Assembly: GCF_951230135.1 (NCBI RefSeq)
Contig: NZ_CATNVC010000003.1
Coordinates: forward strand, 186,001 to 250,000
Direction: 5' to 3'
Source: Butyricicoccus sp. Marseille-Q5471
GTDB taxonomy: Bacteria; Bacillota; Clostridia; Oscillospirales; Butyricicoccaceae
Length of the DNA: 64,000 nt
A program made the position numbers and the translations under genes. Position 1 is the first letter of the stretch. Every line of letters starts with the position of its first letter. The notes under the pieces are model-generated. The model worked only from the letters and a program-made list of their open reading frames with translations, was not told the DNA's origin and did no database searches. Positions 39,240 to 48,584 of this stretch are shown here, piece after piece.

Positions 39240-40115
39240 ATGAAACGAACTAATCGCGGCATCCGCAACGAGCTGACCGCACCGCAGAAAACCATTGCGT
39301 GGCTGGTGCTCGGCCTGATCTTCCTGACTATGGCCATCCCGATGTGGAACGTCATCGTCATGTCCACCTCGACCGCGCTCGACGCGGCCGCATCCGGCAT
39401 GAAGCTATGGTGGTCGAGATTTAGTCTGGAAGGCTACAAGTACGTATTTGAGGTCACCAAGCTCGCCCGCCCGTTCCTGAACTCGCTGTTTGTCTCGACC
39501 GTGGGCACAGTCATTCAGGTCGTGCTTTCCGCCTTTGCAGGCTATGTGCTCATTCAGAAGGAGCTGCCCGGCCGCAAGATAATCACCTCCTTTATCATGC
39601 TCACCATGATGATTCCCGGCGATTTGACGCTGATTTCGGTCTACCAGATGAATAAGCAGTTGCATTTGCTCAACAGCTACACCGGTCTGATTCTCAACGG
39701 CCTGATTTCCGGCTTCTCGATTCTGCTGATGCGCAACTACTTTACCTCCGTGCCCTATTCGCTGGCCGAATCGGCGCGGATTGACGGCGCAAGCGAGTTT
39801 CGCATTTTCGGCAACATCTATCTGCCGATTTCCAAACCCGGTCTTGCAACGGTGTTCTTTATTGAATTTGTCGGCAAGTGGAACAGCATCATGCTGCCCG
39901 CCACGTTGGTCACCGAGCAGAAATACTACACGCTGCCGCTCATGCTCAAGGCGATGATTCTGCAAACCGACGTTTCACAGTCGGGCGCGGCGATGACACC
40001 GGACAACGCCATTATGGCGGCAATCGTCATTTCGACCGTGCCGTTGCTGCTCATCTATGTGTTCGCGCAGCGCTTCCTGCTTTCGGGCATGACACTGGGC
40101 GCGAGCAAGGAGTAA
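39240..40115 (+). CDS. sugar ABC transporter permease (YtcP/MalG type)
   Basis: 291 residues with six membrane segments and an EAA loop (LAESARIDGASEFRIFGNIYLPISKPG, near residue 185). It pairs with the preceding permease to form the channel of a CUT1 importer. A GAGGAGG site precedes the ATG, and the gene starts ten bases after its partner. Its stop codon is seven bases before copy 2 of the dispersed structured element, whose terminator would close the transport transcript. Confidence 0.9.
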   Translation: MKRTNRGIRNELTAPQKTIAWLVLGLIFLTMAIPMWNVIVMSTSTALDAAASGMKLWWSRFSLEGYKYVFEVTKLARPFLNSLFVSTVGTVIQVVLSAFAGYVLIQKELPGRKIITSFIMLTMMIPGDLTLISVYQMNKQLHLLNSYTGLILNGLISGFSILLMRNYFTSVPYSLAESARIDGASEFRIFGNIYLPISKPGLATVFFIEFVGKWNSIMLPATLVTEQKYYTLPLMLKAMILQTDVSQSGAAMTPDNAIMAAIVISTVPLLLIYVFAQRFLLSGMTLGASKE

Positions 40116-40122
40116 CACTACT

Positions 40123-40276
40123 TCTAGGGGACTTCATAAGTCCCCTGGATACGAAAGCAAGTTCCTTTGAACCTTGCTTTCGATATCCGAATGACGCCGC
40201 CCTAGGCGGCTGGGTCGTGGTGTAAAAACCGAGGCGAAGCCCCGGTTTTTACGGTATTTTATCGTCGCTGCGCTCC
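40123..40276 (+). ncRNA. dispersed structured element, copy 2
   Basis: The same order of parts as copy 1: hairpin TCTAGGGGACTT with loop CAT and one G-U pair; GATAC; a hairpin of different sequence (CGAAAGCAAG/CTTGCTTTCG); GATATCCGAATGACGCC; hairpin GCCGCC-CTA-GGCGGC; GGGTCGTGGTGT, whose GGTGT still pairs with ACGCC through a G-U; terminator ACCG-GGC/GCC-CGGT with TTTTT; and tail GTCGCTGCGCTCC. Differences between copies fall in loops or keep pairing, which suggests selection for structure. It lies between the permease and PHP genes. Confidence 0.65.
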
Positions 40277-40302
40277 GGTGAGGGGCGCGAAAGGACTGCG
40301 TT

Positions 40303-41559
40303 ATGGAACAAGAAATCAGCTTTACTTTGCACATTCCGCACGAAAAGGAGCGCACTTACTTTGAAATCCCCTTTTCTGTGCCGGAAAACGTGTGCCGCAT
40401 TGATATTTCCTATGCTTATCCCCGCCGTCGCGACCATGCGGCAGACGGCTTCACGCTGTGCACCGAGGACAACATCGTCGATCTCGCCGTGCGCGACGGA
40501 CGCGGGGAATTTGTCGGCTCATCCGGCTCGGATCGGAACGCCATCCATCTCTCGGCGTGGGACAGCGCGCAGGGCTATGCCCGCGTTGACACCCTGCCCG
40601 GCGAGTGGGCCATCATCTGCGGCGCGTACAAGATTGAAGCGGGCGGGCTCGATGTGGAATACACCGTTCGCTTCACCGAAAAGCGCCGCCGCCTGCTCCG
40701 GGGTGACACCCACATGCACACCCTCGGCTCGGACGGCTGCATGTCGGTCTACGACACGGCAAAAACCGCGCGGCAGCTCGGCATGGACTACATTTTTATC
40801 ACCGATCACAACAACTATGCCCACAATCTGAACCTGCCCGCGCTAACGGATATCACCATCCTGCCCGGCACGGAGTGGACGCACTATCAGGGGCACGCCG
40901 GCCTTTTGGGCGTACCGCGGCCGTTCGGCTCGGCGTTCTGCGTCAATTCGCAGCAAGAGGCCGAGCAAAAGCTCGAGGAAGCGCACCAAAACGGCGCTTT
41001 GATCGTGTTAAACCATCCCTTCTGCCCCAACTGCGGCTGGCATTTCGGGTTTGATGTACCGTTCGACCTCATCGAAATCTGGAACGGCGGCACGGTCGGC
41101 GGCGCGAACAAGGCCTGCCTTGCATGGTGGCACGAGCAGCTATGCGCGGGCAGACACCTGCCCATCCTAGGCGGCAGCGACTTCCACCGCCCCGAACCGC
41201 TCGGCATGATCGGCCTGCCCTGCACCTGCCTGTATGCGCTCTCCCCCGCCCCGGCGGACATTCTTTCCGCCATCCGCGCGGGCAGCAGCTTTGTCACCGC
41301 CACCGCCAAGGGCCCGGTGCTCGATGCGCCGCTCGGCGAAACGCTGCCGCAGGGCGCACCGGTCGCCTTTTCCTTTGACAATCTTCGCGCGGGCGATGTC
41401 CTGCGCATACTGACCGACCGCGGCGCGGAGCAACTGATTTTCCCGCCTGCGGCACACGCCTTCTCGGCGGAACGGACGTTTCCGGACGCACGCTTCGTGC
41501 GCTTCGAGGTTGTGCGCGGCGACCTGCCCGTGCTGATCTCAAACCCGATTTACTTTTAA
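40303..41559 (+). CDS. PHP-domain metallohydrolase (CehA/McbA family)
   Basis: 418 residues. The PHP metal motifs are all visible: GDTHMHTLGSDG near residue 137, TDHNN, the Glu of PGTEWTH, NHPFCPNCGWH and GGSDFH. An N-terminal beta-rich region of about 125 residues precedes the catalytic part and a short C-terminal beta domain follows. The CehA/McbA branch hydrolyses phosphoesters or other esters of unknown kind. Within a mannoside locus it may act on phosphorylated or esterified glycans (inference). There is no signal peptide, so it is cytoplasmic. The start follows AAAGGA. Confidence 0.85.
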   Translation: MEQEISFTLHIPHEKERTYFEIPFSVPENVCRIDISYAYPRRRDHAADGFTLCTEDNIVDLAVRDGRGEFVGSSGSDRNAIHLSAWDSAQGYARVDTLPGEWAIICGAYKIEAGGLDVEYTVRFTEKRRRLLRGDTHMHTLGSDGCMSVYDTAKTARQLGMDYIFITDHNNYAHNLNLPALTDITILPGTEWTHYQGHAGLLGVPRPFGSAFCVNSQQEAEQKLEEAHQNGALIVLNHPFCPNCGWHFGFDVPFDLIEIWNGGTVGGANKACLAWWHEQLCAGRHLPILGGSDFHRPEPLGMIGLPCTCLYALSPAPADILSAIRAGSSFVTATAKGPVLDAPLGETLPQGAPVAFSFDNLRAGDVLRILTDRGAEQLIFPPAAHAFSAERTFPDARFVRFEVVRGDLPVLISNPIYF

Positions 41560-41575
41560 CAGGGAATGGATTATA

Positions 41576-43981
41576 ATGAAGATAATACTCGTATTTAAGA
41601 CGCATTTTGACATCGGTTTCACCGATCTTTCCGCACATATCATCGATCAATACGCCGGAAAAATGCTGCGCGAGGTCGTGGAGACCTGCGACGGCACGGC
41701 CGACATGGGCGACCTGCGCTATGTCTGGACGATGCCCTCGTGGCCGCTGCGCGTTATGCAGCAGGCCGCCCCCGCCGACCGCGCCGCGCTCGACCGGCTG
41801 ACTCAAAACGGTCAAATCGCCTTCCACGCGCTGCCCTTTACCTCGCACTTCGACTTCGGCGGCGTGGAAGACGCGATTTACGGCCTCGGCTGTGCCAAGG
41901 AGCTTGCCGCGCAGTACGGTCTGCCGCTGCCCGTCAGCGCCAAGATGACCGACGTCCCCGGCCACGGCCGCCTGCTGCCCACCATCCTTGCGGGCGCGGG
42001 TGTGAAATTCCTGCATCTGGGCTGCAACGAGTTTGCAACACCCCCCAAGGTGCCCCATCTGTTCCGCTGGCGCGGGCCGGACGGCGGCGAGGTCGTCACA
42101 ATGTACGGCGCGGGCGGCTACGGCTCCACGCTGACGCCGCCGGAGGGCTGGGATTTCCCGGTCTGGATGGCGCTGATGCACACGCACGACAACTGCGGCC
42201 CGCAGTCGGCCGACATGCTGCGCGGCATGGTTGCGCAGGCACGCGAAACCTTCCCCGACGCGGAGATTGTTTGCGGCACGATGGATGATTTCTACCGTGC
42301 GCTCTCCGAATGCGACCTGAGCCGCCTGCCCGTCGTCGCGGGCGATCTGGCCGACACGTGGATTCACGGCGCAGGCACCTATCCCGCCGAGGTGCGGCAG
42401 GTGCGCCGCGCACGCGAAGCACTGGTGGCGGCGAACGCCGCCGCCGCGCTGTCCAAGCGAAGCGACGCGGACGTGCACGCCCACACCGCCGCGGCCTACG
42501 AAAATCTGATGCTGTTTGACGAGCACACCTGGGGACTGGACGTGAAAACCTGGCTGCCCGACCGTGTGTACGACAAGGCGGCCTTTGCGGCAGAGCGCAC
42601 TTCTCCGTCCTACCGCCTGATGGAACGCTCGTGGGACGAGCAGCGCGTCCGCGCCTGCACCGCAGACGAGCAGAGCCGCGCCGCGCTTGCCGCTGCCTGC
42701 ACAGGCGATGCGTTTTCCGCGCTCAACCCGAACGGCAGCGCGTTCACCGGCTGGATGCCCGCCCCCGAGGGTGAAAACATCTGCGGCGAGACGCGTGTGT
42801 ACGCCGAAAATCTGCCCGCCCTGTCCGCTTCGCCGCTGCCCGCGCACACGCCTGCCGCGCCGCTCCGGCTGAACGGGGACACGCTTGAAAACCACCGCTA
42901 TCTTCTTAAAATCGACCTGCAGCGCGGCAAAATCACCGAACTGTTTGATAAAAAGCTTGGCCGCGCACTGCTGCGCGAGCGCCGCGGCGTGGGCGTGTTT
43001 GACTACCGCTACGACCGCTACGGCGCAGACGATTTAACCGAATACCTGCGCACCTATGCCTACCGTTTTTCCGACTGGGGCGTGCGCGACAACGGCCGCG
43101 ACAGCTATCCCGAATGCGGCCGCACCATCTGCACGCCGCGCTTTGAAAGCCTGTCCATCGACGGCGCGACCGTGTCGCTTCACTACCGCGGCACGGGGCA
43201 CGAAGCCTTGGGCGACGCTGACCGTGTGACCGTTTCGGTTTCCCTGCCGCCCAAGGGCGATGAGCTGTTCGTACGCGTGCATCTGGACGGCAAAGCGGAA
43301 ACTCCCTTTGTCGAATCCGGCTCGCTCGCCCTGCCGATGGCGGAGGAGCGTCCGCGCTGGCGCATGAACAAGAACGGCGACCTCATCGACCCCGCCGCCG
43401 ACATCGTCGACCGCGCAAACCACGCACTCTACTGCGTCGAATCCTTTGCCTGCGCCGAGGACGAGCAAGGCGGCCTGTGCTGCATTTCGCACGACGCGCC
43501 GCTCTGCGCAATCGGCGAAACCGGCATTTACGCCTACCGTCCGCGCTACGAGGAGCACGAACCCATCCTCTATTGGAATCTGTTCAACAACATGTGGGGC
43601 ACCAACTTCCCGCAGTGGTTGGGCGGCGATTTTACCTATGATTTTACCCTGTTCGGCTATCCGGACACCTGCGGTGGCGCGGTTTACGACCGTGCGCTTA
43701 CGCTGACCCGCGGCGCGTTCGCCCTGCCGCTTGCCGAAAAGCACAGCCGCCTGACCCTGCCCGAGGGCGTGCAGGTGGTGCAGTACCTTGCGCAGGCGGA
43801 CGGCTCGCGCGTACTCACCCTGCGCGACACCGCGCTGACCCCTCGCACGGCAACACTGTCCGCGCCCGGACGCGCCCTTGCTCCCATTGACCTGCGCGGC
43901 ACGCCCGCGGGCGAAGAGACGCGGGATGCACTCTCCTTCGATCTGCCTGCATTCGGCATTCGCAGCTTTATCATCCGATAA
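41576..43981 (+). CDS. GH38-like glycoside hydrolase (DUF5054 family)
   Basis: 801 residues. The start VFKTHFDIGFTDL carries the HFDIGFTD motif of the DUF5054 family, which resembles the metal-binding HxD motif of GH38 alpha-mannosidases. MTDVPGHGRLLPTILAGAGVKFLHLGCN occupies the place of the GH38 nucleophile region. Central and C-terminal beta-rich parts fit the GH38 architecture. Its enzymatic activity is not established in the family. It is flanked by a PHP hydrolase and a canonical GH38, which supports a role in trimming mannose-containing glycans. No secretion signal is present. Confidence 0.82.
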   Translation: MKIILVFKTHFDIGFTDLSAHIIDQYAGKMLREVVETCDGTADMGDLRYVWTMPSWPLRVMQQAAPADRAALDRLTQNGQIAFHALPFTSHFDFGGVEDAIYGLGCAKELAAQYGLPLPVSAKMTDVPGHGRLLPTILAGAGVKFLHLGCNEFATPPKVPHLFRWRGPDGGEVVTMYGAGGYGSTLTPPEGWDFPVWMALMHTHDNCGPQSADMLRGMVAQARETFPDAEIVCGTMDDFYRALSECDLSRLPVVAGDLADTWIHGAGTYPAEVRQVRRAREALVAANAAAALSKRSDADVHAHTAAAYENLMLFDEHTWGLDVKTWLPDRVYDKAAFAAERTSPSYRLMERSWDEQRVRACTADEQSRAALAAACTGDAFSALNPNGSAFTGWMPAPEGENICGETRVYAENLPALSASPLPAHTPAAPLRLNGDTLENHRYLLKIDLQRGKITELFDKKLGRALLRERRGVGVFDYRYDRYGADDLTEYLRTYAYRFSDWGVRDNGRDSYPECGRTICTPRFESLSIDGATVSLHYRGTGHEALGDADRVTVSVSLPPKGDELFVRVHLDGKAETPFVESGSLALPMAEERPRWRMNKNGDLIDPAADIVDRANHALYCVESFACAEDEQGGLCCISHDAPLCAIGETGIYAYRPRYEEHEPILYWNLFNNMWGTNFPQWLGGDFTYDFTLFGYPDTCGGAVYDRALTLTRGAFALPLAEKHSRLTLPEGVQVVQYLAQADGSRVLTLRDTALTPRTATLSAPGRALAPIDLRGTPAGEETRDALSFDLPAFGIRSFIIR

Positions 43982-43993
43982 AAGGAGTACAGT

Positions 43994-46900
43994 ATGGTAA
44001 ACGAAAAACATCTAACCCGCGTGCTGCACAAGGCCGAGCGGCTTGAAACCCTGTACGGCCGCTTGCTCTTTACGCCGGTGGGCGAGGTAACGGTCGGTGC
44101 GCTCGCGTGCGAGGAGCACCTGTACGCGCCGCCCGAAACCGGCTATGCCCCCATTTCCCGCGGCGGCAAATGGGGCGCGGAGTGGTCGACGCTCTGGCTG
44201 CGCGGCAGCTACACCGTGCCTGACCACCTCGCGGGTAAGCCGCTTTACGTGCTGCCCCGTCTGGGCGGCTGGGAGGGCTTTCTCTATCTGGACGGTGCGC
44301 CCCATGCGATTTTCACCACCAAGTACACGGTCGACACCCACGGCAACCACTGGGCGGCGCGCATCACGGCCGGCGCCCCTGCCGGCACGGCGCTCGACCT
44401 TGCCTTTGAATACTACGCGGGACACAACATTCCCGGCTGCCAGCCCTATGAGGACACCGGGCTTAAGGATTTCTCCCACACCTTCGAGGAAATCGCCGTC
44501 TGCGTCAAAAATCCTCTCGTTTCCGGCTTTGTGTTCGACCTGCACGTGCTCTGCTCGCTCGTCCGCGCCCTGCCGGAGGACAGCTTCCGCCGCGGTGACG
44601 TGGTGCGCGGCTTGTGCGAGGTTGTCGATGCGTGCGTTGCCGATCCGTTTGAGCACACCGACTGGCAGGACGGTCTGATCCGCGCGCGGGACATCATGCG
44701 CCCGCTGCTTGCGGCCAAAAATGCCGCCTCCGCGCCGATTACCCCGGTCGTCGGTCACAGCCACATGGACACCGCATGGCTCTGGCCGGTGGATGAAACC
44801 GTGCGCAAATGCGCGCGCACCTACGCAAACGCACTCGCGCTGATGGAGGAATATCCGGAATTTCGCTTTTTCCAGTCCTCCTCGTGCCACAGCGAGATGA
44901 TTCGCCGCCACTACCCCGCCCTGTTTGAGCGCATTCGCGAGAAGGTGCGCGAGGGACGCTATGAGCCGGGCGGCGCGGTCTGGATTGAGTGCGATTGCAA
45001 CATCACCTCGGGCGAAAGCATGGTGCGGCAGTTCCTTTGGGGACAGAAATACACCGAAAAGCACTTCGGCTTCCGCTCGAACAACTTCTGGCTGCCCGAC
45101 ACCTTCGGCTACTCCGCCGCCATCCCGCAGATTATGAAGGGCTGCGGCGTGGACTATTTCTTCACCACCAAGCTGTCGTGGAACGACACGACCGTGTTCC
45201 CCTATGACAGCTTCTACTGGGAGGGACTCGACGGCACACGCGTGTTCACCCACTTTAACGCCACACACTGCTATCCCGATCCCGAAACGCTCAGCCGCTA
45301 CACGGCGGGCGCGGAAAACTTTACCCAGGAAATCAAAAACAAGACGGTTTCGCGCCGCAAGCTGATTGCCTACGGCTACGGCGACGGCGGCGGCGGTCCG
45401 GAATTTGAGAGCATTGAATACACAAAACGTGAAGCCGATCTGGACGGCTGCCCCAAAACCGAGCACTGCTCGGTGCAGGAATTCGGGCGGGAGCTCGAGC
45501 GCGAGAGCAAAAACGCGCCCGTGCACCACGGCGAACTCTACCTTGAGCTGCACCGCGGCACGCTGACGAGCAAGCACCAAATCAAGCGCAACAACCGCAA
45601 GGGCGAACAGGCGCTGCACGATCTGGAGGTGCTGACCTGCCTGCGCGCCGTGCAGCAGGATGCGCCCGCGGACGATGCCCGCATCCGTCCGCACATGGAA
45701 ACGCTGCTCAAAAACCAGTTCCACGACATCCTGCCCGGCTCGTGCATCGAGCGCGCGCACACCGAAAGCATCGCTGAAATGGGCGAAATGATTGCGTCTG
45801 TCCGCGATTTGCAGCGTGAAACCCTCGCCGCCGACGGTGCAGGCTATACGGTGTTCAATCCGCTGGGCTTTGCGCGTGACGACACGGTTTATTTTGAATC
45901 GGGTGACGTGCCCGGTCAGACCTTTACCGACGTGTTCGGCCGCACTGTGACCGCGGTTGAAGGACTTTCCCTCCCCGCCTTCGGTGCTTATCCACCGACT
46001 TATGCACAGGCTGTGGAAAACTCTGTGGGTAACTTTATTTGGGACGAAAACACGATTGAAACTCCGTTCTATCGCGTGATATGGGATGAAAACGGCGGTT
46101 TAGCATCACTTTTCGACAAGCGAGCCGACCGCGAAGTGCGCTCCGGCCTGCCGCTCGGCACGCTGCTGCTCGCCGAGGACGTGCCCTACATGTGGGATAA
46201 CTGGGACATCGACCCCGATATGGAGGATCGCTTCGCCCCGACCGCGCAGCTTATCCGCCGCGAGCTCGTGAGCGCCGGCGAGAGCCAAATCCGCTTCCGC
46301 TGCACCTATCGACTGACCGCGCTGAGCACGCTCACGCAGGACGTGGTGTTCTACGCCCGCCGTCCGATTATTGAGTTCCACAGCCGCTGCAACTGGAACG
46401 ACAAGCATCTCTTCCTCAAGGCGGCGTTCGATACCGACATCCGCACCGATTTTTCCACGCATGAGATTCAGTTCGGCGCACTTCGCCGTCCGACCACCCG
46501 CAACAATGCACGCGAGCAGGCGATGTTTGAGACCTGCAGCCACAAATACACCGACCTTTCCGAGCCGCGCTACGGCGTGAGCATGCTCAGCGACTGCAAA
46601 TACGGCGTGTCCGTGCGCGGCGGCAGCATGCGCCTGAGCCTGCACAAGGGCGGCCTGCGTCCGGACGACAGCAGCGACAGCGGCGTGCACGACTTCAGTT
46701 ATGCCCTGCTGCCCCACGTCGGTGCGCTCTGCGCAGAGGAAACTGTGCGTGCGGCGTATTGCCTGAACAACCCGCCGATTGTCTTTTCCGGTGCACAAAC
46801 CCTGCCGGAAACGCCGCTTCGCGTAGAAAATCCGAACATTATCATCGAGTCCATCAAGCCTCTGCACGAGACTGCCGCACGCGCCTTCGCCGTGCGCCTG

Positions 46901-47062
46901 TACGAGTGCGAGGGCTGCCGCACGAATGCCGCACTGACCCTCGCGCCCTATGTCACACGCGCCGAGCAGTCCAACCTGCTCGAGGAGGTCTTTGCACCGC
47001 TCAAACAAAATGCCCTGCAATTCCACCCGTTTGAGATCAAAACACTGATTTTACATTATTAA
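43994..47062 (+). CDS. alpha-mannosidase, glycoside hydrolase family 38
   Basis: 1022 residues, the usual length for bacterial GH38. The metal site HSHMDTAWLWP (near residue 256) and the nucleophile region NNFWLPDTFGYSAAIPQIMKG (near 356-376) are intact. The N-terminal jelly-roll-like part and the long C-terminal beta domains are present. It has no signal peptide, so it cleaves alpha-mannosidic bonds of imported oligosaccharides in the cytoplasm. AAAGGAG precedes the start; the next gene, a mannose isomerase, follows after 14 bases. Confidence 0.94.
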   Translation: MVNEKHLTRVLHKAERLETLYGRLLFTPVGEVTVGALACEEHLYAPPETGYAPISRGGKWGAEWSTLWLRGSYTVPDHLAGKPLYVLPRLGGWEGFLYLDGAPHAIFTTKYTVDTHGNHWAARITAGAPAGTALDLAFEYYAGHNIPGCQPYEDTGLKDFSHTFEEIAVCVKNPLVSGFVFDLHVLCSLVRALPEDSFRRGDVVRGLCEVVDACVADPFEHTDWQDGLIRARDIMRPLLAAKNAASAPITPVVGHSHMDTAWLWPVDETVRKCARTYANALALMEEYPEFRFFQSSSCHSEMIRRHYPALFERIREKVREGRYEPGGAVWIECDCNITSGESMVRQFLWGQKYTEKHFGFRSNNFWLPDTFGYSAAIPQIMKGCGVDYFFTTKLSWNDTTVFPYDSFYWEGLDGTRVFTHFNATHCYPDPETLSRYTAGAENFTQEIKNKTVSRRKLIAYGYGDGGGGPEFESIEYTKREADLDGCPKTEHCSVQEFGRELERESKNAPVHHGELYLELHRGTLTSKHQIKRNNRKGEQALHDLEVLTCLRAVQQDAPADDARIRPHMETLLKNQFHDILPGSCIERAHTESIAEMGEMIASVRDLQRETLAADGAGYTVFNPLGFARDDTVYFESGDVPGQTFTDVFGRTVTAVEGLSLPAFGAYPPTYAQAVENSVGNFIWDENTIETPFYRVIWDENGGLASLFDKRADREVRSGLPLGTLLLAEDVPYMWDNWDIDPDMEDRFAPTAQLIRRELVSAGESQIRFRCTYRLTALSTLTQDVVFYARRPIIEFHSRCNWNDKHLFLKAAFDTDIRTDFSTHEIQFGALRRPTTRNNAREQAMFETCSHKYTDLSEPRYGVSMLSDCKYGVSVRGGSMRLSLHKGGLRPDDSSDSGVHDFSYALLPHVGALCAEETVRAAYCLNNPPIVFSGAQTLPETPLRVENPNIIIESIKPLHETAARAFAVRLYECEGCRTNAALTLAPYVTRAEQSNLLEEVFAPLKQNALQFHPFEIKTLILHY

Positions 47063-47076
47063 AGGAGGACAAACCC

Positions 47077-47631
47077 ATGCTGAACAAAACCGATTACGAC
47101 CGCCTGAAGGCCGCCTGCAAGCCCTATTTCGAGAACGCCAAAATTGCCGTCACCGACGAGGAGTGGGAGAAGTTTCAGGTCGCTGAATACGACCTCGGCT
47201 GCGTCGATGAAATCGGACTTGAATTGATTGAGTACGTCAACACCGCCCGCTGCTGCGCCAAGGAGCTGGTGCTGCTGCCCGGTCAGACCTGCCCGGAGCA
47301 CCGCCATCCGCCCGTATGCGGCGAAATCGGCAAGGAAGAGACCTTCCGCTGCCGCTCGGGTCAGGTGTTCCTGTATGTCGACGGTGCGCCCAACGTGACC
47401 GACGAGACCATGAAGGCCGTACCGCCCCAGAGCCGTCCGCAGTACTTCACCTGCCGCCATGAGGTCATCCTGAATCCCGGCGAGCAGTACACCATCATGC
47501 CCAACACCATGCACTGGTTCCAGTCCGGCCCCGAGGGCTGCGTGGTTTCCGAATTCTCCACCTGCAGCCGCGACGAGTTCGACATCTACACCGATCCGGC
47601 CATCAACGCCGCGCAGGATCGCACGCTATGA
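47077..47631 (+). CDS. D-lyxose/D-mannose isomerase (cupin type)
   Basis: 184-residue cupin. The metal-binding block CPEHRHPPVCGEIGKEETFRC (near residues 70-90) and MPNTMHWFQSG with the further His (near 145) match the D-lyxose isomerase family (PF07385), whose members also convert D-mannose to D-fructose. Directly behind an alpha-mannosidase and overlapping a fructokinase by four bases, the mannose-to-fructose reaction is the likely physiological one (inference). A strong AAGGAGG site precedes the ATG. Confidence 0.87.
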   Translation: MLNKTDYDRLKAACKPYFENAKIAVTDEEWEKFQVAEYDLGCVDEIGLELIEYVNTARCCAKELVLLPGQTCPEHRHPPVCGEIGKEETFRCRSGQVFLYVDGAPNVTDETMKAVPPQSRPQYFTCRHEVILNPGEQYTIMPNTMHWFQSGPEGCVVSEFSTCSRDEFDIYTDPAINAAQDRTL

Positions 47632-48584
47632 GATACGACGTTGTCGCGCTCGGCGAAACGCTGATCGACTTCACGCCCGCAGGTCGTTCGGCGTCCGGTA
47701 TGCGCCTATTTGAGCAAAATCCGGGCGGTGCGCCGGCAAATGTGCTCGCGGCGCTGGCCAAGCTCGGCAAAAAGACCGCTTTCATCGGCAAGGTCGGCCG
47801 TGATATGCATGGTGATTTCCTGCTGGAAACCCTGCAAAATGCACAAATTGACACGCGCGGCGTGATGCAGACCGACGAAGCGTTCACCACGCTTGCCTTC
47901 GTTAGCCTGACCGAGTCGGGCGAGCGCGATTTCTCCTTTGCCCGCAAGCCGGGCGCGGACACGCTGCTCTGTGATGCTGATTTGGACATGGAGCTGCTGC
48001 AAAACACGAACATTTTCCATGTCGGTTCGCTCTCTTTGACCGATGAACCCGCCCGCAGCGCAACCTTTTCTGCCATTCGCGCGGCAAAGGCGGCGGGCGT
48101 GGTCCTCTCCTACGACCCCAACTACCGCGCACTGCTCTGGCCCGATGTACAGACCGCAATTGATCACATGCGCTCGCTGCTGCCGCTGACCGACGTGATG
48201 AAGCTGTCGGACAACGAGTGCGAGCTGCTCACCAGCCTCGCCGACCCGGCGCAGGCGGCGAAGCACCTGGTTGCGGGCGGTATTCCGCTCGTTGTGGTCA
48301 CGCTCGGCGCGGAGGGTGCGCTTGTCTGCACCAAGGATGGCGTGCAAACCGTGCCCGGTTTTGCCTGCGAAACGGTCGTTGACACGACGGGCGCGGGCGA
48401 CGCATTTTGGGGCGCATTCCTGAGCATGCTCAGCGAATGCAGCAAGTACCCCGAGGAAATCAGCCTCGACGAAGCCGCAGACTTCGCACGATTTGCCTGC
48501 GCCGCTGCCAGTTTGTGCGTGGAAAAGCGCGGCGCGATTCCGGCGATGCCCACGCTGCAGGCGGTTATGGAGCGGCTGCGATGA
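47628..48584 (+). CDS. fructokinase, PfkB family
   Basis: 318 residues of the ribokinase/PfkB fold. NPGGAPANVLAALAKLG near residue 28 and DTTGAGDAFWGAFLS near 252 (anion hole and catalytic Asp) are the two PfkB signatures. It phosphorylates fructose, probably at C6, completing mannose to fructose 6-phosphate with the isomerase whose stop codon it overlaps. The next gene overlaps its stop in turn (ATGA), so the three are translationally coupled. Confidence 0.92.
   Translation: MRYDVVALGETLIDFTPAGRSASGMRLFEQNPGGAPANVLAALAKLGKKTAFIGKVGRDMHGDFLLETLQNAQIDTRGVMQTDEAFTTLAFVSLTESGERDFSFARKPGADTLLCDADLDMELLQNTNIFHVGSLSLTDEPARSATFSAIRAAKAAGVVLSYDPNYRALLWPDVQTAIDHMRSLLPLTDVMKLSDNECELLTSLADPAQAAKHLVAGGIPLVVVTLGAEGALVCTKDGVQTVPGFACETVVDTTGAGDAFWGAFLSMLSECSKYPEEISLDEAADFARFACAAASLCVEKRGAIPAMPTLQAVMERLR

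Noticed and set aside
41294-42895. Minus-strand open frame (about 533 codons) opposite the DUF5054 gene
   Set aside because: Antisense shadow with no recognisable domain.
44012-45760. Long minus-strand open frame (about 582 codons) opposite the GH38 mannosidase
   Set aside because: The plus strand encodes an intact GH38 enzyme with catalytic motifs; the antisense translation shows no domain and arises from codon bias.
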